17,674 bases of DNA. Source: Promethearchaeota archaeon. Lineage in GTDB: Archaea > Asgardarchaeota > Lokiarchaeia > Sigynarchaeales > SOKP01. Below, one piece after another: positions 8,112 through 15,086 of the stretch. Made by a program: the position numbers and the translations under genes. Below the pieces are notes generated by a model, which saw only the letters and a list, made by a program, of their open reading frames with translations, did not search any database and had not been told where the DNA came from. The DNA lies in assembly GCA_014729315.1 (NCBI GenBank), contig WJKD01000253.1, positions 1-17,674 of the forward strand, written 5' to 3'. Position 1 is the first letter of the stretch. Every line of letters starts with the position of its first letter.

Positions 8112-8521
8112 AATTTCGTGTTGTATCTTCTATAACCTCAGTAATTTTTAATTTTAGTATTTTCTATAACTTTTTCAATAATAATTATATTATATGAAAT
8201 GATATATATTTAGATATATTAATTATAATTATAAAAATCTTACGCATTACTAAATTCTTTATTAATTTGTAAATAAGAAAGAAATAAAAGAATTTACTAT
8301 TATATCAAATAAGTTATATTGGTTATATTACAAAAAAATAGGTATTGGATTCTAAACTGATTTTCAGCTAAGATTCTTCGTTTGTAGATAATTTATGCTC
8401 TAATGAAGTCACTAATTTTATATATTTTTAACTTCATTATTATTTTACATTTCTGGAAATTTAAAAACTCAATATTTATTACTTTATCCATCAAATTAGG
8501 AATATTAAGAAATCGTTTATT
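8112..8521. other. AT-rich divergent intergenic region (promoters only)
   Basis: This 410-base gap separates the minus-strand Hdr/glutamate synthase operon from the plus-strand histidine kinase gene. I see no credible coding frame or RNA gene. On the minus strand TATA-like stretches lie at about 8180-8198 and 8201-8213, at a reasonable distance for the operon promoter, but the whole area is so AT-rich that neither is certain. A TGAGGT on the minus strand (8135-8140) may be the ribosome binding site of the Hdr gene. On the plus-strand side is the 9-bp inverted repeat around a TATA-like core, listed separately. Confidence 0.5.
8401..8439 (+). promoter_or_regulatory. 9-bp inverted repeat flanking a TATA-like box ahead of the histidine kinase
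   Basis: TAATGAAGT (8401-8409) and its exact reverse complement ACTTCATTA (8431-8439) flank 21 bases containing TTTTATATATTTTTA. The arm starts are 30 bp apart, close to three helical turns, so a dimeric regulator could contact both arms on one face and cover the TATA box. The predicted transcription start near 8450 would leave a leader of about 70 bases before the ATG at 8522. The repeat is read directly from the sequence; its operator role is inference. Confidence 0.4.
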
Positions 8522-10405
8522 ATGTTCCAAGTGGTGTATGCAAATTTCATTAATTTTGTTCTAATCGGAATAATCATTTTCTCTTTAATTATATTTTACG
8601 CCTATTATTATCGAAAAGAAGAAAGTAAAGTTTTATTTAAATTAGCTTTGATAATTACGCTTACCATCGGACTGATAGCAACTCTTACCATTCTTCTAGT
8701 TTATACTTTCCAGAATTCGGTTACTGCAGCTCTAATAATTTATCCCTTTGGTTTTTTAAGTTTAATCCTTTTAACATTATACTCAAATAAAATAGTCAGC
8801 AAACAAGCCGAACATTTGAGGAACTTAAGTCATAAAAAGGAAAAAGCAGAAATGAAACTAGGCGAATCCTTGGAACAGTTGAATCGATCTCAAATAATAT
8901 TCAATGCATTAATAGAACAATCGCCAGTTCCTATGGCATTTGCAAGTCCAGACGGGACTATATTTAATTTCAACGATGCGTGCCGGGAACTTCTTGGAAT
9001 AGAGGAGATGCCTGAGTTGAAACCAGGGAGAAATTTATTTGAATTTGATAAACCTTGGACCGATATGGATGAAGAGGGAAATCCCATACCAACTGAAGAG
9101 TTACCACTAGCCTTATCTTTAAAAGGAATTAAAACAGATGGAAAAGAGATAATGTGTAAAAGAAGCGATGGTTCTTTGAGATGGGAGCTTGTACACGGAT
9201 TACCAGTTTACGACGATAATCATAATCTCCTTGCCGGCTTCATCATCTTTCCGGACATCACAAAACTAAAAAATATTGAGAAAAAACTGCGAGAATCTGA
9301 AGAAAAATATCGACTTATTACGGAGAACGCAAACGACCTAATTGCCTTATTAAACGAAAAATACGAACATATTTTTATTAACGAATCTGCGTATTTAAAG
9401 ATGCTTGGCTATTCAAAGCAAGATATGCTTGGAAAAACAAGACTAGACCTTGTACATCCCGACGATTTTCGTAAAACAATAAACTCGTTGAAAACTGGTT
9501 TTGAGCACGGGGAAGGCACGGTAGAAATCAGACTCAAGCATAGAGAAGGACATTTTTTATGGTTTGAATTCAAGGGAACTAAATTTACAGATTCCGAGGG
9601 AAATTTTATTGGGTTACTGATAGGACGTGATATCACATCGCGTAAGGAAGCAAAACAGAGGCTCAAGAAATCTGAAGAAAAATATCGCAATGCTTACGAA
9701 CGTGAGAACTTTTATAAGGATTTATTTGCACATGATATGAACAATATACTTCAAGCAATGTTAATGTCATTGGAAATGTGCAAAATTAACACTAAGTTTA
9801 ATTCAAAACCATTAGATTTACCAGAATTAATAGAAACTTACGAAAATCAAGTAAAAAGAGCGGCGAGGTTAGTTGAAAACGTTTTAAAATTTAGCGAAAT
9901 AAAGGAATCTGGTAAACTGGTTAAGAAAGTTAATTTAATCGAATATTTAGTAGACGCAATAAATTCACTCATTCAGAGTGTTGAAAATAAAAAAATTAAT
10001 ATTCTAAGAGAAATTGAATTTGAAGAAATACCAATTATGGCCAACGATTTATTAACGGATGTTTTTGAAAACATTCTACATAATGCTGTAAAATATAATA
10101 ACAATAATGTTATTGAAATTGTAATTAAAGCCTCTAAAGTTATAAAACTTGATAAGGAGTTTTATAAAGTAGAATTCATTGACAATGGAGTAGGTATTCC
10201 TGATTTTAAGAAGAAAACTATTTTTAACAGAGGCTTACAAAAAGAAAGAAGCGTGAGCGGCTTAGGACTAGGTCTTTCGCTAGTGAAAAATATTTTAGAT
10301 AATTATAATTCTAAAATATTTGTTAAAAACAAAGATCCAAACGACTACTCCAAAGGTAGTAATTTCATTCTTTTTTTTCCAACTCATATTGAAATATCTA
10401 ATTAA
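8522..10405 (+). CDS. Membrane-bound PAS-PAS sensor histidine kinase
   Basis: The 627-residue protein starts with three hydrophobic helices (about 9-28, 38-62, 69-88) joined by short loops, so there is no large outside sensor domain. A coiled-coil stretch (95-122) leads into PAS1 (about 125-248) and PAS2 (about 262-372), each followed by a KSEEKYR-like linker. The kinase core shows the H-box FAHDMNNILQ with phospho-acceptor His404, the N-box ENILHNAVKYNN (Asn517, Asn521), the G1 box DNGVGIPD (554-561), the F-box around FNRG (568-571) and the G2 box GLGLGLSL (580-587). All residues needed for ATP binding and autophosphorylation are present. There is no receiver domain, and no response regulator gene is in the window, so the partner is unknown. 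A phosphate-uptake pair follows 167 bases downstream; a link to phosphate sensing is only a guess. Confidence 0.93.
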   Translation: MFQVVYANFINFVLIGIIIFSLIIFYAYYYRKEESKVLFKLALIITLTIGLIATLTILLVYTFQNSVTAALIIYPFGFLSLILLTLYSNKIVSKQAEHLRNLSHKKEKAEMKLGESLEQLNRSQIIFNALIEQSPVPMAFASPDGTIFNFNDACRELLGIEEMPELKPGRNLFEFDKPWTDMDEEGNPIPTEELPLALSLKGIKTDGKEIMCKRSDGSLRWELVHGLPVYDDNHNLLAGFIIFPDITKLKNIEKKLRESEEKYRLITENANDLIALLNEKYEHIFINESAYLKMLGYSKQDMLGKTRLDLVHPDDFRKTINSLKTGFEHGEGTVEIRLKHREGHFLWFEFKGTKFTDSEGNFIGLLIGRDITSRKEAKQRLKKSEEKYRNAYERENFYKDLFAHDMNNILQAMLMSLEMCKINTKFNSKPLDLPELIETYENQVKRAARLVENVLKFSEIKESGKLVKKVNLIEYLVDAINSLIQSVENKKINILREIEFEEIPIMANDLLTDVFENILHNAVKYNNNNVIEIVIKASKVIKLDKEFYKVEFIDNGVGIPDFKKKTIFNRGLQKERSVSGLGLGLSLVKNILDNYNSKIFVKNKDPNDYSKGSNFILFFPTHIEISN

Positions 10406-10494
10406 TCTAATGATCTTTAAGTCGATCTTTAATAGTATATTAAAATTAATTGAATTTATTTTTATTTTGAAACCCTACATTTTGATGCTCAAAA

Positions 10495-10509
10495 CATATA
10501 TATTATATT
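10495..10509 (+). promoter_or_regulatory. TATA-like box ahead of the DUF47-PiT pair
   Basis: The gap between the histidine kinase and the DUF47 gene holds CATATATATTATATT at 10495-10509, which would place a transcription start near 10528 and a leader of about 45 bases. A 9-bp direct repeat GATCTTTAA at 10412-10420 and 10424-10432 lies upstream. Together they suggest the phosphate genes have their own promoter and are not simply read through from the kinase gene. Confidence 0.35.
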
Positions 10510-10572
10510 TATTGATAAATAGATCTAATAAAGGAAAATTGATAATTAGACTTATCAAGGACGATATAAAAA

Positions 10573-11214
10573 ATGAAAATTAAAGATAAAAAAGAAAAGA
10601 TTGAAAGTCTTAATACTCAATTTATTGACGAGACGCTAAAGGGAGCAGAAATATTTAAAGATCTCTTCTGTAAATTAATTCAAAACAAATTAGATAAGGA
10701 AGAAATTAATTTAGTTATAGAATCAGAAAGAAAATGCGATAGACTGAAGGAACAATATATCGAACTTTTATTTAAAGATAAGCGCGCTTTACCATTTTTA
10801 GTAGAGGATAGATATAAGATTATTCAATCTATTGATGTGGTAAATGATAAGCTCGAATTCTTAGCGAGATATATAGAAATTTACCCGTTTGAAATATATC
10901 AGGATCTGAGAGACGATTTTAATAATTTATGTGAATTATCATTCCAAACAGTTAAAGAGCTCATAAATTGCCTTCGCTTAATTGAAACCGATTTTGACGG
11001 TGCTTATAAGAAGACATTTAAGATCGAATCGCTCAAAAGAAAAGCTCGTACATTGAGATTCAATCTCCTTGGAGTTCTTTATAAGAAAAGCGACTCTCCT
11101 CTGAGAGTTACTTTGACTTCAAAGCTAGTTATTGACCTTTACGACATTATCTCGTGGTCTGAAGAAACCTCAGACTATTTAAGAGGATTAATAATCAAGT
11201 ATCCGAGTTTATAG
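10573..11214 (+). CDS. DUF47 PhoU-like phosphate transport regulator
   Basis: The 213-residue, helix-rich protein matches the DUF47 family, distant PhoU relatives usually encoded next to PiT transporters and thought to control them. PhoU-type proteins are helix bundles with ExxxD-like metal-binding motifs on paired helices. Here the first repeat has ESERKCDRLKE (about 49-59) and the second half has a long helix with ETDFDGAY and a C-terminal segment WSEETSDYLRGLI. No transmembrane segment or signal peptide is seen, so it should be cytoplasmic. AAGGA lies about 12 bases before the ATG. The next gene, a PiT transporter, starts 17 bases after its stop, which is the classic arrangement for this family and supports the call. 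The exact regulatory role of archaeal members is not known. Confidence 0.85.
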   Translation: MKIKDKKEKIESLNTQFIDETLKGAEIFKDLFCKLIQNKLDKEEINLVIESERKCDRLKEQYIELLFKDKRALPFLVEDRYKIIQSIDVVNDKLEFLARYIEIYPFEIYQDLRDDFNNLCELSFQTVKELINCLRLIETDFDGAYKKTFKIESLKRKARTLRFNLLGVLYKKSDSPLRVTLTSKLVIDLYDIISWSEETSDYLRGLIIKYPSL

Positions 11215-11216
11215 AT

Positions 11217-11222
11217 GGGTGA
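11217..11222 (+). promoter_or_regulatory. Shine-Dalgarno of the PiT gene
   Basis: GGGTGA sits nine bases before the ATG at 11232 and just after the DUF47 stop codon (11212-11214). It fixes the start of the transporter and indicates co-transcription of the pair. Confidence 0.55.
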
Positions 11223-11231
11223 AAACTAAAT

Positions 11232-12197
11232 ATGAATGCTGTCTTCATTTTAGGACTCTTTATCGTAATTTCAATTATTATAGCATTCGCAATTGGTGCA
11301 AACGATGAAACTTTCTCAACTATTTACGGTTCCAAGACTTTAAAGATGAGAGAAGTGCTGATTCTTGCGGTTATTTTTGCTATACTGGGAGCGTTCTTTT
11401 TAGGACGAGCTGTAAGCGAGACTGTAGGGAACAGTATTCTCTACATCGAAACCACGCACCAGATAGTTGTGACGATTCTTATATCTACAGCAATTTGGTT
11501 GATAATCTCTTCAGCCTTTAAATTGCCAATCTCAACAACGCACGCAACTATAGGAGGAATAATTGGAGTGGGATTATTTTTAGGGGGTATGGACGGTCTA
11601 AATTGGTCTACTATTCTTTATATGGGAATTTGGTGGTTGTTATCGCCGGTCATTGGATTTGTAGTGACTTATGTTACCTATAAACTGATTCATAAATTCA
11701 TAATTAACAAGCTTTCGGGATTGAAAGATTTCGAAAGAGTTGAAAAAAGATTTTCATATATTCTCTTAGCAGTTATCTGTTTAACGGCTTTTTCAAGGGC
11801 AGGCAACGACACTTCAAATGCTGTGGGAATTATAGTAGGTGTCGGGGGCGTTAATATTAATTTGGCACTTTTTATGACGGGATTGAGTCTTGCCAGCGGT
11901 ATTGTAATATTGGGACGGGGCGTCATAAAAAATGTGGGTACTCTAACAGAACTTAGACCTAGCACTGCGTTTGCCAGCGAAGTTCCTACGGCAGTAATAC
12001 TCTTTGTTGGGACGTTACAAGGAATACCTCTTTCTGGATCCCACATGCTGGTTGCCTCTTTAGTAGGATTATCGAAAGCCCAACACTCACCGATGAGCAA
12101 AGGACTCTGGAAAATAATTTTAATCTGGTTTTTAACTTTTCCAATGGCAGCTTTTTTGGCGATTTTATTATTTTTCCCCGTTGGTCTTTTTCTTTAA
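11232..12197 (+). CDS. pit: PiT-family inorganic phosphate transporter
   Basis: The 321-residue integral membrane protein belongs to the PiT/PHO4 family, which takes up phosphate with a cation (proton or sodium). It has roughly ten hydrophobic segments. The two inverted family signatures are visible: IGANDETFSTIYGSKTL (21-37) and FSRAGNDTSNAVG (187-199). Each is followed later by the matching half-motif, PISTTHATIGG (99-109) and PLSGSHMLVASLVG (266-279). The second signature departs from the usual GAND (here AGND) and the second half-motif has SGSH in place of STTH. The compact size fits archaeal members, which lack the large central loop of animal proteins. It is the second gene of a DUF47-PiT operon and ends just before an oligo-T tract. 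Confidence 0.92.
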   Translation: MNAVFILGLFIVISIIIAFAIGANDETFSTIYGSKTLKMREVLILAVIFAILGAFFLGRAVSETVGNSILYIETTHQIVVTILISTAIWLIISSAFKLPISTTHATIGGIIGVGLFLGGMDGLNWSTILYMGIWWLLSPVIGFVVTYVTYKLIHKFIINKLSGLKDFERVEKRFSYILLAVICLTAFSRAGNDTSNAVGIIVGVGGVNINLALFMTGLSLASGIVILGRGVIKNVGTLTELRPSTAFASEVPTAVILFVGTLQGIPLSGSHMLVASLVGLSKAQHSPMSKGLWKIILIWFLTFPMAAFLAILLFFPVGLFL

Positions 12198-12210
12198 TTT
12201 TTTTTCTTCT
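12198..12210 (+). terminator. Oligo-T terminator after the PiT gene
   Basis: Eight T residues (12198-12205) follow directly after the TAA stop, then CTTCTT. Archaeal RNA polymerases terminate at such T-runs without needing a hairpin. The gene downstream is on the opposite strand, so termination here is expected. A run of seven A residues at 12295-12301 would serve the opposing GTPase gene in the same way. Confidence 0.5.
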
Positions 12211-12336
12211 TAATTAGTCTCTCGTAAAAATTTAATAAGCTTGAAACTAAAAGCGAGAAATCAGCAATATTTACTCTTGGGGATAATAGGAAATAAAAAA
12301 ATGGTGTAAAATTATAAATCTTAATATCTTTACATC

Positions 12337-12861
12337 TTATTCGCTAGATAATACTATTTTTCCGACATTGATAAAAATATTCTCAACATTCTCGCCCGTT
12401 TTAGAGGAACATTCGTAATAATTTTTTAAACCAAATTTTTCTGCCACTTTTTGAGCCTGCTCAGTTGTCACTACTCTTTCGTTGCTTAGATCTAATTTTG
12501 CACCTACCATTATTAATGGCATATCTTTTTTATAATCTATAGACGCCTCTTCCAGCACCGTTAACCATTCATAGAGGTTTTTTAGCGTTTCAAGTCGCGT
12601 CAAATCGTAGACATAAATTGCCGCCGCCGCACCTTCGATATAATTTGGCAATAAAAACCGGAAATCCATTTCGCCTGCAAAATCCCAAATCCTAAGTGTA
12701 ATATCATTATCGTCGATATTTATCTTTTTAACATATAATTCGACTCCTATAGTTGCTGCGTATTCTGCTTTATAAACGCCAGTAAGATAACGATTGACCA
12801 GAGTTGTTTTACCAACTCCACTATCCCCTATTATGCATATTTTAAACTTATTATTTCCCAT
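12337..12861 (-). CDS. Ras/Rab-like small GTPase with altered G3 and G4 motifs
   Basis: The 174-residue protein is a bare small-GTPase domain of the eukaryote-like Ras/Rab superfamily. Motifs: P-loop GDSGVGKTT (12-20), switch I Thr37 in ATIGVE, G3 WDFAGE (59-64), G4 AKLD (121-124) and G5 CSSK (151-154). Two positions differ from canonical family members: Glu64 stands where the catalytic Gln of DxAGQ lies, and Ala121 replaces the Asn of NKxD. P-loop Lys18, Thr19, switch Thr37 and Asp124 are kept, so nucleotide binding is probable but hydrolysis may be slow or partner-dependent. There is no C-terminal Cys, so prenyl anchoring as in Rab or Ras is excluded, and no N-terminal lipid signal is evident beyond MGNN. 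It is monocistronic. Such GTPases are numerous in Asgard archaea; function unknown. Confidence 0.93.
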   Translation of the reverse strand: MGNNKFKICIIGDSGVGKTTLVNRYLTGVYKAEYAATIGVELYVKKINIDDNDITLRIWDFAGEMDFRFLLPNYIEGAAAAIYVYDLTRLETLKNLYEWLTVLEEASIDYKKDMPLIMVGAKLDLSNERVVTTEQAQKVAEKFGLKNYYECSSKTGENVENIFINVGKIVLSSE

Positions 12862-12897
12862 CTTCTACTATCTCAAATATTATTCTTCCACTATTAA

Positions 12898-12911
12898 TAG
12901 ATATATATATC
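12898..12911 (-). promoter_or_regulatory. TATA-like box of the small GTPase gene
   Basis: On the minus strand a purine-rich AAGGGG precedes ATATATATAT at about 12900-12910. This resembles an archaeal BRE plus TATA element. A start about 26 bases downstream would fall near 12878 and give a short leader of roughly 17 bases before the ATG at 12861, as is common in archaea. Confidence 0.4.
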
Positions 12912-13144
12912 CCCTTACAATTAGAATATAATAGACGATATCTATAAAGTTTTTTCTTTGAATATATTACGGTTTTGTAAGCTCAAAATTGAATTTTTAT
13001 CAAAAATCATAACTACAAAATCAAGCCGATATTAACACAGACTTAAATGAATTATCAGTTTCTTTAGAGAAATCTCATATATTTAATAATTAATAAAATA
13101 TAATCAAAAATTTTGAATGTGATTAACGGTTTACTAAACTAAGT

Positions 13145-13156
13145 TCCTAATTAGGA
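13145..13156. promoter_or_regulatory. Palindrome, candidate operator upstream of the ABC exporter
   Basis: TCCTAATTAGGA is a perfect 12-bp palindrome; allowing one bulged T it extends to 13141-13159 (AAG on the left, CTT on the right). It lies about 50 bases upstream of the predicted TATA box of the ABC operon. Multidrug exporters are often under a local dimeric repressor or activator, but no regulator gene is nearby, so the operator role is inferred. Confidence 0.3.
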
Positions 13157-13201
13157 CTTGTGATCATAATTGTGTTTTAAATAAGCGAGACTTAAGTTTT
13201 T

Positions 13202-13240
13202 AAGTATATATTCACCTTTACACGATTATTCTGTAGGAGG
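13202..13240 (+). promoter_or_regulatory. TATA-like box and strong Shine-Dalgarno of the ABC exporter operon
   Basis: AAGTATATAT at about 13202-13211 is a TATA-like box; a start near 13232 would give a leader of about 20 bases. AGGAGG at 13235-13240 lies 12 bases before the ATG at 13253 and is the strongest ribosome binding site of the first genes in this window, supporting that start. Confidence 0.5.
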
Positions 13241-13252
13241 GAAAAAATAGCT

Positions 13253-15085
13253 ATGAAGAACGAAGCTACCAATAAAGAAAAAAACCGTCTGGTTGAATTC
13301 TCTCCTGAAAAAGATCCTTTTTATAAGTCACGACAAAAAGGCACGAAAAGATGGATTCTTAAACATCTATTCCATAAATCGAATAAATATATTATTCTTG
13401 TTGTGTTTTTTACTACTATTTTAGCTGCTAATCTGTCGGCGATTATGATGATTTTAATAGGAAACATCATTTCTGATATAATCGCTAACGAAATGGCTAA
13501 TTTATTTAATTATATTACGATCGTTCTTATTCTAAGTGTCGGTACACCTATTTTACGCTTGTTCAATTACATGCTTCGAGAGGTTTTAGCGCAAAGAATG
13601 GAGAGAGACGTTCGAAAGGAATTTTACACGAATTTATTAGGAAAAAGCCAATCCTTCCACGATCGACAGAAAATTGGCGAAATTATGGCTCGAGCTACCG
13701 ACGATGTACGAATGTTAAATTTTTTGGTAAGTCCTGCAATTTCACTCGTTTTTGAATCTTTTACTAATTTAGTGATTCCCTTTATCTACATTCTTTTATT
13801 TTACCCGGCCCAATTGATATTTTTTCCTTTGATATTCACGGTCTTATTCTTCATCACGCTAAGGTCGTATTCTAAGAAGATCGGACCAGTAACTAGAGAA
13901 TTGAGATCCCAGTTTGGCAAAATGAATAACATCTTGAACGAGACGCTAAATGGAATGGATATCGTTAAAAGCACTACCCAAGAAGCAACGGAGGCAATGA
14001 AATATTATCTCGAAGCTAAGAGTTATAAGGATGCTTTTGTAAAACAAGGGAATATTCAAGCAAAGTATTTACCCATTGTGATATTAGCAGTGGTAACTAC
14101 ATTCGCGTTGGGACATGCAATCATTCTATATTTAAACGGGATAATTGACATAGGACAAATAATTTCCTATTTTGGGTTGCTCACTCTTTTTAGATTCCCT
14201 ACGAATATTTCTATATTCGTGTTTGCTATATTTAGACTCGCAGGCTCCAGTTCAGAGAGATTACTCGAATTAATGAACCAAGAAACCGAAATTGACGAGA
14301 ATATCAAAGGGATTAAGAAAGAAATTCAAGGAAAAGTGAGCTTTAAAAATCTATCGTTTTCTTATCCGGGATCCTCCAACCTTGTATTAAAAAATATTAA
14401 TTTTAAAATCGAATCGGGGAAAACTGTGGCCATAGTTGGGACTACCGGATCTGGAAAAACCACTCTAACTAAACTAATTTCAAGACTTTACGATCCGATC
14501 GAGGGAAAAATACTTATAGATGATATTGATATTCGAAAATATTCCTTGAACTCTCTCAGAAGTCAAATTTCGTATATAGAACAAGATGTTTTCCTTTATT
14601 CTACAAGTATAATTGATAATATTACATTCGGGAGAGAAAGCTCAAATGAAGATATAATTAAAGTTGCTAAGCAAGCTCAAGCTCACGATTTTATTTTGAA
14701 TCTCCCCGAAGGATACGATTCTAAAGTTGGCGAACGAGGTGTGCAACTAAGCGGAGGAGAGAGACAAAGAATAGCGTTAGCACGTGCCTTTTTAACGAAC
14801 CCATCAATTTTAATTTTGGACGATTCTACATCTGCTATTGATTCTGAGACCGAAGATAAAATCCAAACTGCTATAAAAAATATTTTAAGAAATAGAACAA
14901 CTTTTTTAATAACCCATCGTTTAGCACAGATTCGATGGGCTGACCTAATAATAGTACTAAAAAAGGGAGTAATTGTCGCAAAAGGGACACATCAAGAGTT
15001 GTTGAAAACTTCGGAGGAGTATAAAAAGATTTTTGTTCAAAGATTTGATGTAAATGTAGATGAACTTTTAAAGAAGGAGGCGTAG
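13253..15085 (+). CDS. ABC exporter half-transporter A (degenerate Walker B)
   Basis: The 610-residue protein has a cytoplasmic N-terminus (about 1-40), six transmembrane helices (roughly 46-70, 84-108, 164-184, 187-205, 272-295, 302-328) and a nucleotide-binding domain. The latter shows Walker A GTTGSGKT (396-403), Q-loop Gln444, canonical signature LSGGERQ (499-505), Walker B ILILDD (519-524) and H-loop His555. The residue after Walker B is Asp524, not the usual catalytic Glu. This is the mark of the TM287-like partner in heterodimeric type IV exporters (TM287/288, BmrCD, LmrCD families), which move drugs, lipids or peptides outward. The second half-transporter begins one base after the stop codon, so the two surely form one heterodimer. 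Substrate cannot be inferred. Confidence 0.94.
   Translation: MKNEATNKEKNRLVEFSPEKDPFYKSRQKGTKRWILKHLFHKSNKYIILVVFFTTILAANLSAIMMILIGNIISDIIANEMANLFNYITIVLILSVGTPILRLFNYMLREVLAQRMERDVRKEFYTNLLGKSQSFHDRQKIGEIMARATDDVRMLNFLVSPAISLVFESFTNLVIPFIYILLFYPAQLIFFPLIFTVLFFITLRSYSKKIGPVTRELRSQFGKMNNILNETLNGMDIVKSTTQEATEAMKYYLEAKSYKDAFVKQGNIQAKYLPIVILAVVTTFALGHAIILYLNGIIDIGQIISYFGLLTLFRFPTNISIFVFAIFRLAGSSSERLLELMNQETEIDENIKGIKKEIQGKVSFKNLSFSYPGSSNLVLKNINFKIESGKTVAIVGTTGSGKTTLTKLISRLYDPIEGKILIDDIDIRKYSLNSLRSQISYIEQDVFLYSTSIIDNITFGRESSNEDIIKVAKQAQAHDFILNLPEGYDSKVGERGVQLSGGERQRIALARAFLTNPSILILDDSTSAIDSETEDKIQTAIKNILRNRTTFLITHRLAQIRWADLIIVLKKGVIVAKGTHQELLKTSEEYKKIFVQRFDVNVDELLKKEA
15074..15080 (+). promoter_or_regulatory. 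Shine-Dalgarno of the second ABC gene, inside the first
   Basis: AAGGAGG lies within the last codons of half-transporter A, six bases before the ATG at 15087. It fixes the start of the second gene and points to coupled, roughly equal translation of the two subunits. Confidence 0.6.
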
Positions 15086-15086
15086 C

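Larger units (their letters stand above)
12862..13252. other. Divergent intergenic region between small GTPase and ABC exporter
   Basis: This 391-base AT-rich gap holds no credible coding frame. At the GTPase side is the minus-strand TATA-like box. At the ABC side are a 12-bp perfect palindrome (13145-13156), a TATA-like box at 13202-13211 and a strong AGGAGG at 13235-13240. The middle (about 12930-13140) shows nothing recognisable beyond AT-rich sequence. Confidence 0.5.

Noticed and set aside
8150..8340. AT-rich stretch considered as a replication origin or RNA gene
   Set aside because: No ORB-like repeats, no cdc6 neighbour, no stable GC-rich stem; it is best explained as promoter DNA.
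10320..10583. 87-codon plus-strand frame spanning the kinase end and the DUF47 start
   Set aside because: It is an Ile/Leu/Lys-rich product of AT-rich DNA, out of frame with two firm genes, without a ribosome binding site or family resemblance.
11690..12100. Minus-strand open frame inside the PiT gene
   Set aside because: It is the shadow of the transporter's second half; the sense frame has conserved PiT signatures.
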